The notes under the pieces are model-generated. The model was not told the origin of the DNA. It saw nothing but the letters and a program-made list of their open reading frames with translations, and ran no database searches. A program made the translations under genes and the position numbers. A DNA stretch of 64,000 nucleotides from Chloroflexota bacterium. Its GTDB lineage: Bacteria; Chloroflexota; Anaerolineae; J036; Brachytrichaceae. The stretch covers positions 62,001-126,000 of the forward strand of contig JANXLU010000053.1 of assembly GCA_025354985.1 (NCBI GenBank), written 5' to 3'. This document shows positions 41,568-49,571 of the stretch, piece after piece (position 1 is the stretch's first letter; the number at the start of each line of letters is the position of its first letter).

Positions 41568-42764
41568 TTACCCCATACCTGCAGAAGCATCCGCCACCCG
41601 CTGAAGGGGTGCGTTGATCAACGGCAAATAGTTTCCCTTCACCACCGTCCCAACCACCGTTAGCACCGGGTCCAGGATCACCAGATCGCAGTCCTGCCCC
41701 GCCGTCAATCGCCCCTTGCGCGCACCCAAGCCGATGCTGCGAGCCGGTGTATCTGAACACATCCGCGCCGCCTCGGGCAGCGTGCACCCGGTTGCCGCCA
41801 GAATGTTGCGAAATGCCACATCCGTCGTCACCACTGAACCCGCCAGCGTGCCGTTGGCCAGGGTAGCCCGACCATCCTTGACAAAGGTGCGCTGCCCACC
41901 CAAATCGTAATACTCCCCATCCGGCATGCCGGATGCCCGTTGTGCATCCGTGATCACGGCCAACCGGTCCGCGCCCTTGGCGCGATATAGCGCCCGAATC
42001 GCCGCCGGGTGCACATGGATGCCATCTGGAATGAGCTGGGCAAACGTGTCTGCCGAGTCCATCACCGCGCCCACCAGACCAGGCTCTCGGTGATGCAACC
42101 CGCGCATCGCGTTATACGTGTGCGTGGTTTGGTTTGCGCCCTGGGCAAAATAAGCAAGCCCCTGTGCATACGTACAGTCCGTGTGACCCAGCGCAATCTG
42201 ACAGTTGTGTGACAGTGCGGTTGCAATCATCCCGGCGTTCGCGGCAACCTCCGGAGCGATCGTCATCAGCCGCACCACCCCGGTCGCAAACCAGGCCGCG
42301 TACTCAGCCGTATCCGCCGGGCGAATAAGCGCCGGCGACTGCGCTCCGCACCACTTCGCGTTTAGATACGGCCCTTCGACGTGCGCGCCCAGCACCTCGG
42401 CCCCGGCCTCACCCGAAGCCATGTGATGCTTGATGGCCGCAAGTGCGCTCACTATGTCCGCGCCCGACGCGGTCATGGTCGTGGCCAGGTAGCTTGTGCA
42501 CCCGTGCGCCGCATACCATGCGCTCATCGTCCGCAGCGCCTCTGGTGTGGCATCCATCGTATCCGCGCCCGCACCGCCATGGACGTGAACGTCCACGAAT
42601 CCCGGCATGACTATGTCCCGCGAAGCATCGATTACCCGGGCGCCGTCGGGTGCATCCATGTGTGCACCAACCCAGCGAATCACCCCATCCCGCGCAAATA
42701 AACACCAGTCCCGCTCCACCCGATCCGGCAGCACCAACTGACCACTTCGAACCAATAAGTCCAT
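41568..42764 (-). CDS. nagA: N-acetylglucosamine-6-phosphate deacetylase
   Basis: This 398-residue amidohydrolase deacetylates GlcNAc-6-phosphate in amino-sugar and cell-wall recycling. Metal and substrate residues are visible in GFVDVHVHGGAGADTMDA (H-x-H), LGAHVEGPYLN (Glu), ALGHTDCTYAQG (His), TTHTYNAMRGLHHREPG (His) and AVITDAQRASGMPDGEYYDLGG (catalytic Asp). The C-terminus KGRLTAGQDCDLVILDP is typical. nagB is not adjacent. A TACAAT hexamer ends 6 bases before the ATG. Confidence 0.94.
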   Translation of the reverse strand: MDLLVRSGQLVLPDRVERDWCLFARDGVIRWVGAHMDAPDGARVIDASRDIVMPGFVDVHVHGGAGADTMDATPEALRTMSAWYAAHGCTSYLATTMTASGADIVSALAAIKHHMASGEAGAEVLGAHVEGPYLNAKWCGAQSPALIRPADTAEYAAWFATGVVRLMTIAPEVAANAGMIATALSHNCQIALGHTDCTYAQGLAYFAQGANQTTHTYNAMRGLHHREPGLVGAVMDSADTFAQLIPDGIHVHPAAIRALYRAKGADRLAVITDAQRASGMPDGEYYDLGGQRTFVKDGRATLANGTLAGSVVTTDVAFRNILAATGCTLPEAARMCSDTPARSIGLGARKGRLTAGQDCDLVILDPVLTVVGTVVKGNYLPLINAPLQRVADASAGMG

Positions 42765-42770
42765 CTCGCG

Positions 42771-42776
42771 ATTGTA
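42771..42776 (-). promoter_or_regulatory. -10 element (TACAAT) at -6 of nagA
   Basis: TACAAT on the minus strand ends 6 bases before the nagA ATG at 42764. There is no Shine-Dalgarno sequence, so a leaderless transcript is inferred. Confidence 0.6.
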
Positions 42777-42832
42777 TGCGTTTCGCGCCGATAACTGCGA
42801 GGCGGTAATGGTGCGGGGTATTGGTGATTACC

Positions 42833-42867
42833 GCGGGCTGCCGGTCAGTAGACCGGTGGAAGCCCGC
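42833..42867 (-). terminator. two-part hairpin downstream of livF
   Basis: GCGGGCT (42833-42839) pairs with AGCCCGC (42861-42867). Within it CCGGTC (42841-42846) pairs with GACCGG (42851-42856) around a 4-base loop. It lies 26 bases after the livF stop in the direction of transcription. There is no T run, so it may be a 3' mRNA-stabilising or rho-assisted end rather than an intrinsic terminator. Confidence 0.5.
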
Positions 42868-42893
42868 ACACAGGAGCGCGGGGCATACCGGGA

Positions 42894-43613
42894 TCAGTGG
42901 CCGCGTTCGCCGAGGTAGGCGGCTTTGACTTCAGGACTGGTGAGCAGGTCTTTGGCATCACCCTTGAGCACGATTTCGCCGGTCTCCAGCACGTACCCAC
43001 GGTCGGCCACGCCGAGCGCGAGACGCGCGTTTTGCTCGACCAGCAGGATCGTGGTCTTTTGGCGATGGAGCTCGCGGATGATGTCGAAGATCAGGTCGAC
43101 GAGGATCGGCGCCAGACCCATCGAGGGCTCATCCAACAGGAGCACCTTGGGGTTTGCCATGAGCGCGCGACCCATGGCCAGCATTTGCTGCTCGCCACCA
43201 GACATGGTTCCGGCACGCTGGCTGATGCGCTCCTTCAGCCGCGGAAACAGGCCGAATACCTTTTCCATATCCGCGGCGATGCCTTCCTTGTCGCTGCGCT
43301 GGAACGCGCCCATTTCAAGGTTTTCTTTTACAGTCATGCGTGGAAAGGTTAGGCGACCTTCCGGGCTTTGGCTGACGCCGCGTTTGACCACTTCGTGGGC
43401 GGGTATCTTGGATATTTCCTCGCCCTTGAGTTTGATCGAGCCTTCGCGGGGCTTGAGAAGACCCTGAATGGTGCGCAGCGTGGTGGTCTTGCCCGCGCCG
43501 TTGCTGCCAATCAGGGTGACGATCTCGCCTTCATTGACGTTGATGGTGATGCCTTTAAGGGCATGAATGTTGCCGTAAAACGTGTGGACGTTGTTGAGTT
43601 CAAGTATTGACAT
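42894..43613 (-). CDS. livF: branched-chain amino acid ABC transporter ATPase LivF
   Basis: This 239-residue ATPase has Walker A GSNGAGKTTTL, the Q loop, the LivF-type segment GVSQSPEGRLTFPRMTVKENLEMGAF, the signature MSGGEQQMLAMGRAL, Walker B VLLLDEPSMGLAP, and the switch region LLVEQNARLAL. It pairs with LivG to drive import of branched-chain amino acids or similar compounds. The ATG at 43613 (MSILELNNVHTFYG) lies 1 base after the livG stop; the frame extends further upstream but only inside livG. It is the last gene of the cluster. Confidence 0.94.
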   Translation of the reverse strand: MSILELNNVHTFYGNIHALKGITINVNEGEIVTLIGSNGAGKTTTLRTIQGLLKPREGSIKLKGEEISKIPAHEVVKRGVSQSPEGRLTFPRMTVKENLEMGAFQRSDKEGIAADMEKVFGLFPRLKERISQRAGTMSGGEQQMLAMGRALMANPKVLLLDEPSMGLAPILVDLIFDIIRELHRQKTTILLVEQNARLALGVADRGYVLETGEIVLKGDAKDLLTSPEVKAAYLGERGH

Positions 43614-43614
43614 G

Positions 43615-44406
43615 TTATGCACCTTCGGCTGCGGCACCAGTGCCCAGATAGGCCTCGATGACTTTGGGGTTGTTTTGCACTTCCTTGGGCAGGCCCTCGG
43701 CGATCTTTTCACCGTGATCGAGCACGCTGACGCGATCAGAGATACCCATGACCACACGCATGTCATGTTCGATGAGAAGCACGGTGACGCCCAGCTCCTT
43801 CCGGAGGTGATCCACCAGGTCGGTCAGTTCCTTTTTCTCCTGGGGGTTCATGCCGGCCGTGGGCTCGTCCAATAGCAGCAGCTTGGGGTCGCTGGCAAGG
43901 GCGCGTGCAATTTCAAGACGACGCTGCAGACCATAGGGCAGGCTGCGTGCGGCATATTCGGCGGTTTTGCGACCCAAGCCGACAAAGTCCAGCAGGTAGA
44001 GCGCCTTTTCGCGGGCTTTCTTTTCCTCGTTGATCACACGGGGTGGGCGAAAGAAGGCTTCCAGCACATTGCCCTTGAGCCGGGTGTGCATACCCACCAG
44101 CACGTTTTCAATCGCGCTGAGCTGACCAAACAAGCGGATGTTTTGAAAGGTGCGGCTGATACCCTTCTCTTGAATAACGTGCGGCTTTAACCCGGTGATT
44201 GGTTCGCCGTTGAAATAGATTTCGCCTTCGGTCGGGGTGTACAGACCGGTGATGTTATTGAAGAACGTGGTCTTGCCGGCGCCGTTTGGGCCGATCAACC
44301 CGGCGATCATGCCCTTGGTGATGACGAAATCGACCTTGTTTACTGCGGTGAGGCCGCCAAACCGTTTGGTAACGGCATCGGCCTTGAGGAGAATCTCTTC
44401 TGGCAT
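43615..44406 (-). CDS. livG: branched-chain amino acid ABC transporter ATPase LivG
   Basis: This 263-residue ATPase has Walker A GPNGAGKTTFF, ISRTFQNIRLFGQLSAIENVLVGMHTRLKGN, the LivG-type signature SLPYGLQRRLEIARALA, Walker B LLLLDEPTAGMNPQE, and switch VLLIEHDMRVVM. The C-terminal IAEGLPKEVQNNPKVIEAYLG is diagnostic for LivG. Only one livG/livF pair is present although the cluster encodes two sets of permease domains. Its start directly abuts the livH-livM fusion stop. Confidence 0.94.
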   Translation of the reverse strand: MPEEILLKADAVTKRFGGLTAVNKVDFVITKGMIAGLIGPNGAGKTTFFNNITGLYTPTEGEIYFNGEPITGLKPHVIQEKGISRTFQNIRLFGQLSAIENVLVGMHTRLKGNVLEAFFRPPRVINEEKKAREKALYLLDFVGLGRKTAEYAARSLPYGLQRRLEIARALASDPKLLLLDEPTAGMNPQEKKELTDLVDHLRKELGVTVLLIEHDMRVVMGISDRVSVLDHGEKIAEGLPKEVQNNPKVIEAYLGTGAAAEGA

Positions 44407-46440
44407 TTAACTTTGCTCCATCGATTTTATTCTAAGCTGCCTGCTGGCAAAAAATACCGAGCCGTAGAGCGCCAACCCAAACAACAGGTAGCTGAGCTCA
44501 CGGACACTAAACATGACAAACGCTTGGTCGCCAAACAGGCCTTCAAACAGCGGAATGGCCACGCGGTCCATTCCGAAGATTGCGACGGCGCCCAACACGG
44601 CGCCGGCGATGTTGCCGACGCCGCCGATACTGACCATGGCCAGCACCATGACCGAGGTGCTGAAGTCGGCCAGGCTGGGCTCAATGTAGCTGAGGATCAT
44701 GGCATATAGACAGCCGGCCAGGCCGGCAATGCTGTCACCCATGAAGAAGGATAGCGATTTATAGAGCGGCACGTTTACGCCGCTGCTTTCGGCTGCGTAT
44801 TCATCTTCGCGAATGGCGGCGAGGGCTCGACCGGTGCGGCTGTTTAGCAGGCGGTAGCTGCCGATCACGAGCAGCGCAACCACAAGGATCAGCAGCGCAT
44901 ATTGATAGGTGAAATTGTCAAGCTTGAAGCCAAACATGGTTGGCACGGGGATGGCGCTAAAGCCGCCCACGCCGCCGATGCCGCCGTTTTTGAGCACGTC
45001 GCGCATGATCAGGCTCAAGGCCATTGTGGCGATGGCCAGGTAATCGGTGCGCATACGGGACGTGATCCAGCCTTTGACCATGCCAAGCGCGCCCGTGATC
45101 AACATGACAATGACAATCACGATTGCGCCGTCGGGCACGATACCGCCGATGAAGCGATCACGCCAGGCCATGGCCGGGCCGGTCAAGTAGGCGGCGACGT
45201 AGCCACCGATCGCGAAGTTTAGGGCATAGCCCACATCGAGCACGCCGGCAAAACCAAGGAGGATGGTAAGGCCGAGCGCGAAGATGATCCAGACCAGCAA
45301 ATTGTTGACGATTGGCAGGTAATACTCGCCGATGAGCGGAACAATCAAGGGATAGAGCAACACGAGCGGGATGAGATTGACCAGCACCATGCCCGGTTTG
45401 AGCGCGGCATTGCTGCGCGAAGCGCGCAATACGATGGTTTCGCTGCGCTGGCTGTGCAACTCGCTGGATCGCTCTTCGGACGCCAATCCACTGGGTCGCC
45501 ACATAAGCAGGCCGACCAGCAGGATGTATATAAACGCGGGCGTCCAGCGGCCGTCAAACAGGTAATCGCTAAACGCGGCAAACACACCCACGATCAAACT
45601 GCTGACAAGCGCGCCGATTGGGTTGCCAATGCCACCCAGGATGGCCGCGGTGAATGCAACCAATCCGCTTTGTGCGCCTTGGTTGGCGACCGGGCGCTCG
45701 ACCGTAACCGCGAATATAAATGCACCAAGACCCGCCAAGGCGCCACCGACCATGAACGCGGCGCGGATTGTGCCGTTTAGATTGATACCGACGATCTGGG
45801 CGGCCACTTCATTCTGCGCCACCGCACGGATGGACTTGCCCAAACGGGTGCGTTGCAGGAACCGGCTCACGAGAAAGGCGGCAATTGGCGCGCTCAGGAT
45901 GATGACCAAGTCCTTGACATCAAACTGGACGTTGATGTTTATGCCCAGAGCTTGGAACACATCAAGCTTGGGGAAGATGGCCGGGATGGCATCGCGCGGC
46001 AACTCGGGCACGCCAGGAACACTGTGGTGATTGCCGCGGCTGAAGGTTGGAAGCAACTGACGCCAGACCAGGGCAAATTGATACAGCATGTAGCTGAGCC
46101 CAAGCGTGGCGATGATGGGCGCAAGGCGCGATTGTCCGCGAAACACGCGGAACCCGAAGAACTCGACAAACATGTTCAGCAACACGCCGAACGCAATAGT
46201 CAGCATGAATGCCAGCGGAACGGCAAGCAGAACCTGCAGCGGCGTAGCCGGCGTGCCATCTATGGGAAGAATGCTACGCAGGACCACCATGGTCATGACC
46301 GAGGCCAGACCATAGACATCACCATGGGCCAGGTTCAACGTCCGGACGGCACAATAGATCACGGTGACCGCAATTGCGTTGAGCGCAATAATGCCGCCGT
46401 TGCTAAGACCGATCAGGACGAGCTGGCTGAAGATTTCCAA
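44407..46440 (-). CDS. fused LivH-LivM branched-chain amino acid permease
   Basis: This 677-residue membrane protein joins both permease subunits. Residues 1 to about 320 are LivH-like (VLIGLSNGGIIALNAIAVTVIYCAVRTLNLAHGDVYGLASVM, GKSIRAVAQNEVAAQIVGINLNGT, ILGGIGNPIGALVSSLIVGVFAAFSDYL). After a polar linker (ERSSELHSQRSETIVLRASRS), residues from about 345 are LivM-like (LGFAGVLDVGYALNFAIGGYVAAYL, TDYLAIATMALSLIMRDVLKN, GRALAAIREDEYAAESSGVNV). The start is TTG at 46440, with no ribosome site and a 14-bp hairpin ending 7 bases upstream. It could form one complete transport pathway with LivG and LivF. Confidence 0.92.
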   Translation of the reverse strand: MEIFSQLVLIGLSNGGIIALNAIAVTVIYCAVRTLNLAHGDVYGLASVMTMVVLRSILPIDGTPATPLQVLLAVPLAFMLTIAFGVLLNMFVEFFGFRVFRGQSRLAPIIATLGLSYMLYQFALVWRQLLPTFSRGNHHSVPGVPELPRDAIPAIFPKLDVFQALGININVQFDVKDLVIILSAPIAAFLVSRFLQRTRLGKSIRAVAQNEVAAQIVGINLNGTIRAAFMVGGALAGLGAFIFAVTVERPVANQGAQSGLVAFTAAILGGIGNPIGALVSSLIVGVFAAFSDYLFDGRWTPAFIYILLVGLLMWRPSGLASEERSSELHSQRSETIVLRASRSNAALKPGMVLVNLIPLVLLYPLIVPLIGEYYLPIVNNLLVWIIFALGLTILLGFAGVLDVGYALNFAIGGYVAAYLTGPAMAWRDRFIGGIVPDGAIVIVIVMLITGALGMVKGWITSRMRTDYLAIATMALSLIMRDVLKNGGIGGVGGFSAIPVPTMFGFKLDNFTYQYALLILVVALLVIGSYRLLNSRTGRALAAIREDEYAAESSGVNVPLYKSLSFFMGDSIAGLAGCLYAMILSYIEPSLADFSTSVMVLAMVSIGGVGNIAGAVLGAVAIFGMDRVAIPLFEGLFGDQAFVMFSVRELSYLLFGLALYGSVFFASRQLRIKSMEQS

Positions 46441-46447
46441 TGAATAT

Positions 46448-46494
46448 CGAAGATTGGTGGGGCGCGGGCATTACCCACGTCCCACCAATCTTCG
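46448..46494 (-). promoter_or_regulatory. 14-bp intercistronic hairpin before the livH-livM fusion start
   Basis: CGAAGATTGGTGGG (46448-46461) and CCCACCAATCTTCG (46481-46494) are exact reverse complements with a 19-base loop that has its own GGG/CCC pairing. In the mRNA it ends 7 bases before the TTG start of the fusion gene and begins just after the livM stop. There is no U run. It could block ribosome access or act as an RNA-processing or stability site. Confidence 0.7.
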
Positions 46495-46497
46495 CGA

Positions 46498-48153
46498 TCA
46501 CGCCTGACGTTTGGCGGTGGCCGCGGGGATCAAGCCCTCGGGGCGGACCTTCATCATGACCACCAGAATAAGACCAAGGATAAGCACCTTGAATGAAGTG
46601 GCGTCGAGGAAGCGCTGAATAAAGGCACCCAAACCGGGATTGTCGGCGCCCACGATCAGGAAGTGCTGGATTAATCCATTCAAGAGCTGTTTGATTTTTT
46701 CCAAAACCACCAGATCGACGATCTTGATTAGAAATGCGCCCACGAGTACGCCGACGATGTTGCCCGAACCACCCAGGATGACCATGGCAAGCACGATGAC
46801 TGATATATCAAAGGCGAATGAGCCTGGCTCGATAAATGAGACATAGCTGCCATAGAAGCCGCCGGCAAAGCCGGAGAACATGGCACCGATGATAAAGGCG
46901 AGCAGCTTGGTACGCACAAGATCCACGCCCATGGCGTTGGCGGCGAGCTCATCCTCGCGCATGCTGACCCAGGCGCGTCCGATGCGGCTGTCGCGGATGC
47001 GCCAGATAAAGAATGCGCTTACGGCCATAATCAGGAGTGCCAGTAGATACCAAGGCACATATTCGCCGACTTTGAACGTGTATCCCGCAATTGAGGGGGC
47101 GAAAATCGGAGATATACCCTTGGTTCCATTGGTCACATTCAGGCCTGCCGGCCCACAACCGAAGATGCAGAGGGTGTTTTTGATGAAGAAGCCATAAGCA
47201 TCGATTCGGTCCAGACTTTGGCCGACCGGTGCAGCCAACTGGCGCAGGAACAGTGAAATGGGTTCGAAGATGCGAACCACTTCAAGGTTCTTGGCGGCCA
47301 CGGGAATAATTTCGCCGAAGCCGAGCGTGACGATAGCCAAATAGTCACCACGCAGCGGGAGCGTTGGCGCGCCCAACATAAGGCCGAAGAATGCGGCCAT
47401 CGCAGCACATACCCATATTGCGATCCAAAACATGATCTTGTATTTCAAGAAGATGTTGTCGGCTGACATTACGCCCTGATCGACAAGATGATTGGAATTG
47501 AGCAGACCAATCGTGTAAGCACCAATTGCAAAGAACGCCACATAGCCCAGGTCCAGTAGACCGGCGTAGCCGGCCACAATGTTCAGCCCCATTGCCTGAA
47601 TGGCAAAGATTATTGTGACGATTGCGGCATTCACCCAGATAAGCGTCTTTTGGGTGGTGCAACCAACAGTAGGATCGATGGCGCTGCCGATGCCAAATTG
47701 ATTCCAAGCCAGGGTGGGGCACTGGTCAAAGAATGGGAACAGGAGCGCGCATGCCAGCATGAAGATCATAATGCCCTGCTTGCGGCGTTTCTCGACGGGA
47801 ATATTCTGGATTGCGGCGACCAGTGCGGCTACCAGGGTGCCAACCACCACCGCCACAAAAAGTGGATAGTTCACAATTTGGTCCGGGGCCTGGTTGTCCA
47901 CTTCAGGCAGCTTGATGACGTAGGTGTTGTAAATGTAACCGCAAATGGCCGTGATCACAGAAGCGATTAGTCCGACCACGGCAGCCCGGGCGATACTACC
48001 GGTCTTTCGCTCTGCAGTGAGGCCAATCAGGAAGCCTGCGAGGACGGCGCAGATGATGGTGTTGTAGCCACCGGTTACCAATGCCACCACGCCCATGCCC
48101 ACGATGGCAATGGCCTCGGTGTTGTGCAGAAGAGTTTTTTTAGCGTTTATCAT
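46498..48153 (-). CDS. livM: branched-chain amino acid permease LivM with extended N-terminus
   Basis: This 551-residue permease has the LivM core from about residue 170: IVAGYAGLLDLGYVAFFAIGAYTIGLL, TLPLRGDYLAIVTLGFGEIIPVAAKN, GRAWVSMREDELAANAMGVDLVRTKLLAF and MVILGGSGNIVGVLVGAFLI. The first 170 residues are an extension with about four further hydrophobic segments (IAIVGMGVVALVTGGYNTIICAVLAGFLIG, ARAAVVGLIASVITAICGYIY, LFVAVVVGTLVAALVAAI, GIMIFMLACALLFPFF). Usual LivM is roughly 300-420 residues. It functions with LivH, encoded just upstream. Confidence 0.93.
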   Translation of the reverse strand: MINAKKTLLHNTEAIAIVGMGVVALVTGGYNTIICAVLAGFLIGLTAERKTGSIARAAVVGLIASVITAICGYIYNTYVIKLPEVDNQAPDQIVNYPLFVAVVVGTLVAALVAAIQNIPVEKRRKQGIMIFMLACALLFPFFDQCPTLAWNQFGIGSAIDPTVGCTTQKTLIWVNAAIVTIIFAIQAMGLNIVAGYAGLLDLGYVAFFAIGAYTIGLLNSNHLVDQGVMSADNIFLKYKIMFWIAIWVCAAMAAFFGLMLGAPTLPLRGDYLAIVTLGFGEIIPVAAKNLEVVRIFEPISLFLRQLAAPVGQSLDRIDAYGFFIKNTLCIFGCGPAGLNVTNGTKGISPIFAPSIAGYTFKVGEYVPWYLLALLIMAVSAFFIWRIRDSRIGRAWVSMREDELAANAMGVDLVRTKLLAFIIGAMFSGFAGGFYGSYVSFIEPGSFAFDISVIVLAMVILGGSGNIVGVLVGAFLIKIVDLVVLEKIKQLLNGLIQHFLIVGADNPGLGAFIQRFLDATSFKVLILGLILVVMMKVRPEGLIPAATAKRQA

Positions 48154-48212
48154 GAATTATGAAGAGATTGAAACCAGGCTGTATTGGCAGCTCATGTTTC
48201 CAGGGGTCTGCA

Positions 48213-49376
48213 TTAGGCTTTTTCGCCACCTTCCGAGCCGAGCAAGCCGGTTGGTTTAAAGATCATCACGAGCACCAGGGTGAGGAATACCCACGCGGTG
48301 GTCCAACGACTCGAAATAAATTGGTCGCTAATGGACGAGAGCAACCCGATAAAAATCGCCCCGAGGGCGGCACCCTGCAGGTTTCCGACGCCGCCGAGCA
48401 CGGCGGCCGTGAACGAATTTAAGCCGGTGGTTGAACCGATCTGGGAGCTGGTGGTGCCGTTATAGACACCGAACATGACGGCGGCTGCGCCAGCCAGCGC
48501 ACCACCAATGATGTAGGTGAGGTTGATGATGCGGTCGACATCGATACCCATCATGGCGGCAGCGGCGGGGTTCTGGGCAACCGCGCGCATGGCCTTGCCT
48601 GAACGGGTATTGCGCACAAACCAGTTGAGCGTAAACACTGCGATCAGTGCTGTAGCAATAACCATTACATCGGCTGCAGTTATGCGCAACGTGGCATTTT
48701 TGTCAATGAGCTCGAGCAGGTTGATGGGGACGCCCGGACCGGCAAAAAACTCCTGAACGGCCGGGAAGCTTTTGGGCGAAGCGCTCTGGAGCCCCAGGAT
48801 GCGCAGAAACTTCACGCCAGTAGCAGTGCGATCTATATTTGGAATAAGCCCCAGGTCACCAATTTTCAAGCCAATGTTCTGAAGCATGAAGTCCGTGCCA
48901 AGACCGGCAATCAAGGCAACAATGCGGGCGCTTTTGCGCAGGCTGCGATAGACGTAGCGTTCGACCAAGCCATTTAACAGACCACAATAGAGCATGGCCG
49001 GTATAAAGGCAAACAGCGCGACCCAGAGTGGCACCACTGTGGCGCCCTGAGCAAATATGGACATGGTCAGAAGGGCCACAAATGTGCCGTGCATAAACAC
49101 GGATGAGTGGGCAAAGTTGATGTTTTCAACGATGCCGTAGACCATGGTGTAGCCCATGGCGATGATGGTGATGATGGCTGCGTTTGCAAGACCGGTGATG
49201 ACCTGTTGAATAATGATCACCGGGTTATCGATGATTTCGCGGATGATGCGACCGGGTTCCAGACCGGCCTGCTGGCCAAACAAAAGTACCAAGTACACAA
49301 TCGCGATTGGCGTAAATATTCGCCTGAAGCGCTGAAAAAATGAAAGATCAGAGGGTTTCGATAACGCTTTTTCCAT
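48213..49376 (-). CDS. livH: branched-chain amino acid permease LivH
   Basis: This 387-residue membrane protein carries the LivH signatures: QQVITGLANAAIITIIAMGYTMVYGIVENINFAHSSVFMHGTFVAL, GKAMRAVAQNPAAAAMMGIDVDRIINLTYIIGGALAGAAAVMFG, and AVLGGVGNLQGAALGAIFIGLL. It has about 50 residues before the first conserved helix, including one extra hydrophobic segment (FTPIAIVYLVLLFG), more than in short LivH proteins. It is separated from livK by a strong terminator-like hairpin and from livM by 59 bases. Confidence 0.93.
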   Translation of the reverse strand: MEKALSKPSDLSFFQRFRRIFTPIAIVYLVLLFGQQAGLEPGRIIREIIDNPVIIIQQVITGLANAAIITIIAMGYTMVYGIVENINFAHSSVFMHGTFVALLTMSIFAQGATVVPLWVALFAFIPAMLYCGLLNGLVERYVYRSLRKSARIVALIAGLGTDFMLQNIGLKIGDLGLIPNIDRTATGVKFLRILGLQSASPKSFPAVQEFFAGPGVPINLLELIDKNATLRITAADVMVIATALIAVFTLNWFVRNTRSGKAMRAVAQNPAAAAMMGIDVDRIINLTYIIGGALAGAAAVMFGVYNGTTSSQIGSTTGLNSFTAAVLGGVGNLQGAALGAIFIGLLSSISDQFISSRWTTAWVFLTLVLVMIFKPTGLLGSEGGEKA

Positions 49377-49453
49377 AAGGTGCAGGGTCTATTTATTAGG
49401 ATATGCTTAAAACAGGATTGACATTATAGCCACAGGTTTGGGGTCAATCCCTT

Positions 49454-49485
49454 CACTTTTTTCACCAATTTTTAGCAAAAAAGTG
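49454..49485. repeat. AT-rich inverted repeat between livH and livK
   Basis: CACTTTTTT (49454-49462) and AAAAAAGTG (49477-49485) are exact reverse complements around 14 bases. It lies just past the main terminator in the direction of transcription and may be a secondary terminator or part of a livH promoter region. Confidence 0.4.
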
Positions 49486-49503
49486 GGTAATACGTCAACA
49501 AAA

Positions 49504-49544
49504 AAGGCCGATAACACCAACCTTAGGTTGGTGTTATCGGCCTT
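49504..49544 (-). terminator. strong intrinsic terminator after livK
   Basis: The sequence 49504-49522 (starting AAGGCCGATAAC) is the exact reverse complement of 49526-49544, a 19-bp stem with a 3-base loop. Read on the minus strand it is followed by TTTTTTG. It starts 27 bases after the livK stop. It should strongly reduce readthrough into livH, so binding protein is made in excess. Confidence 0.9.
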
Positions 49545-49571
49545 CGTGAGCCGAATTGCAAGTAGCGCGAT

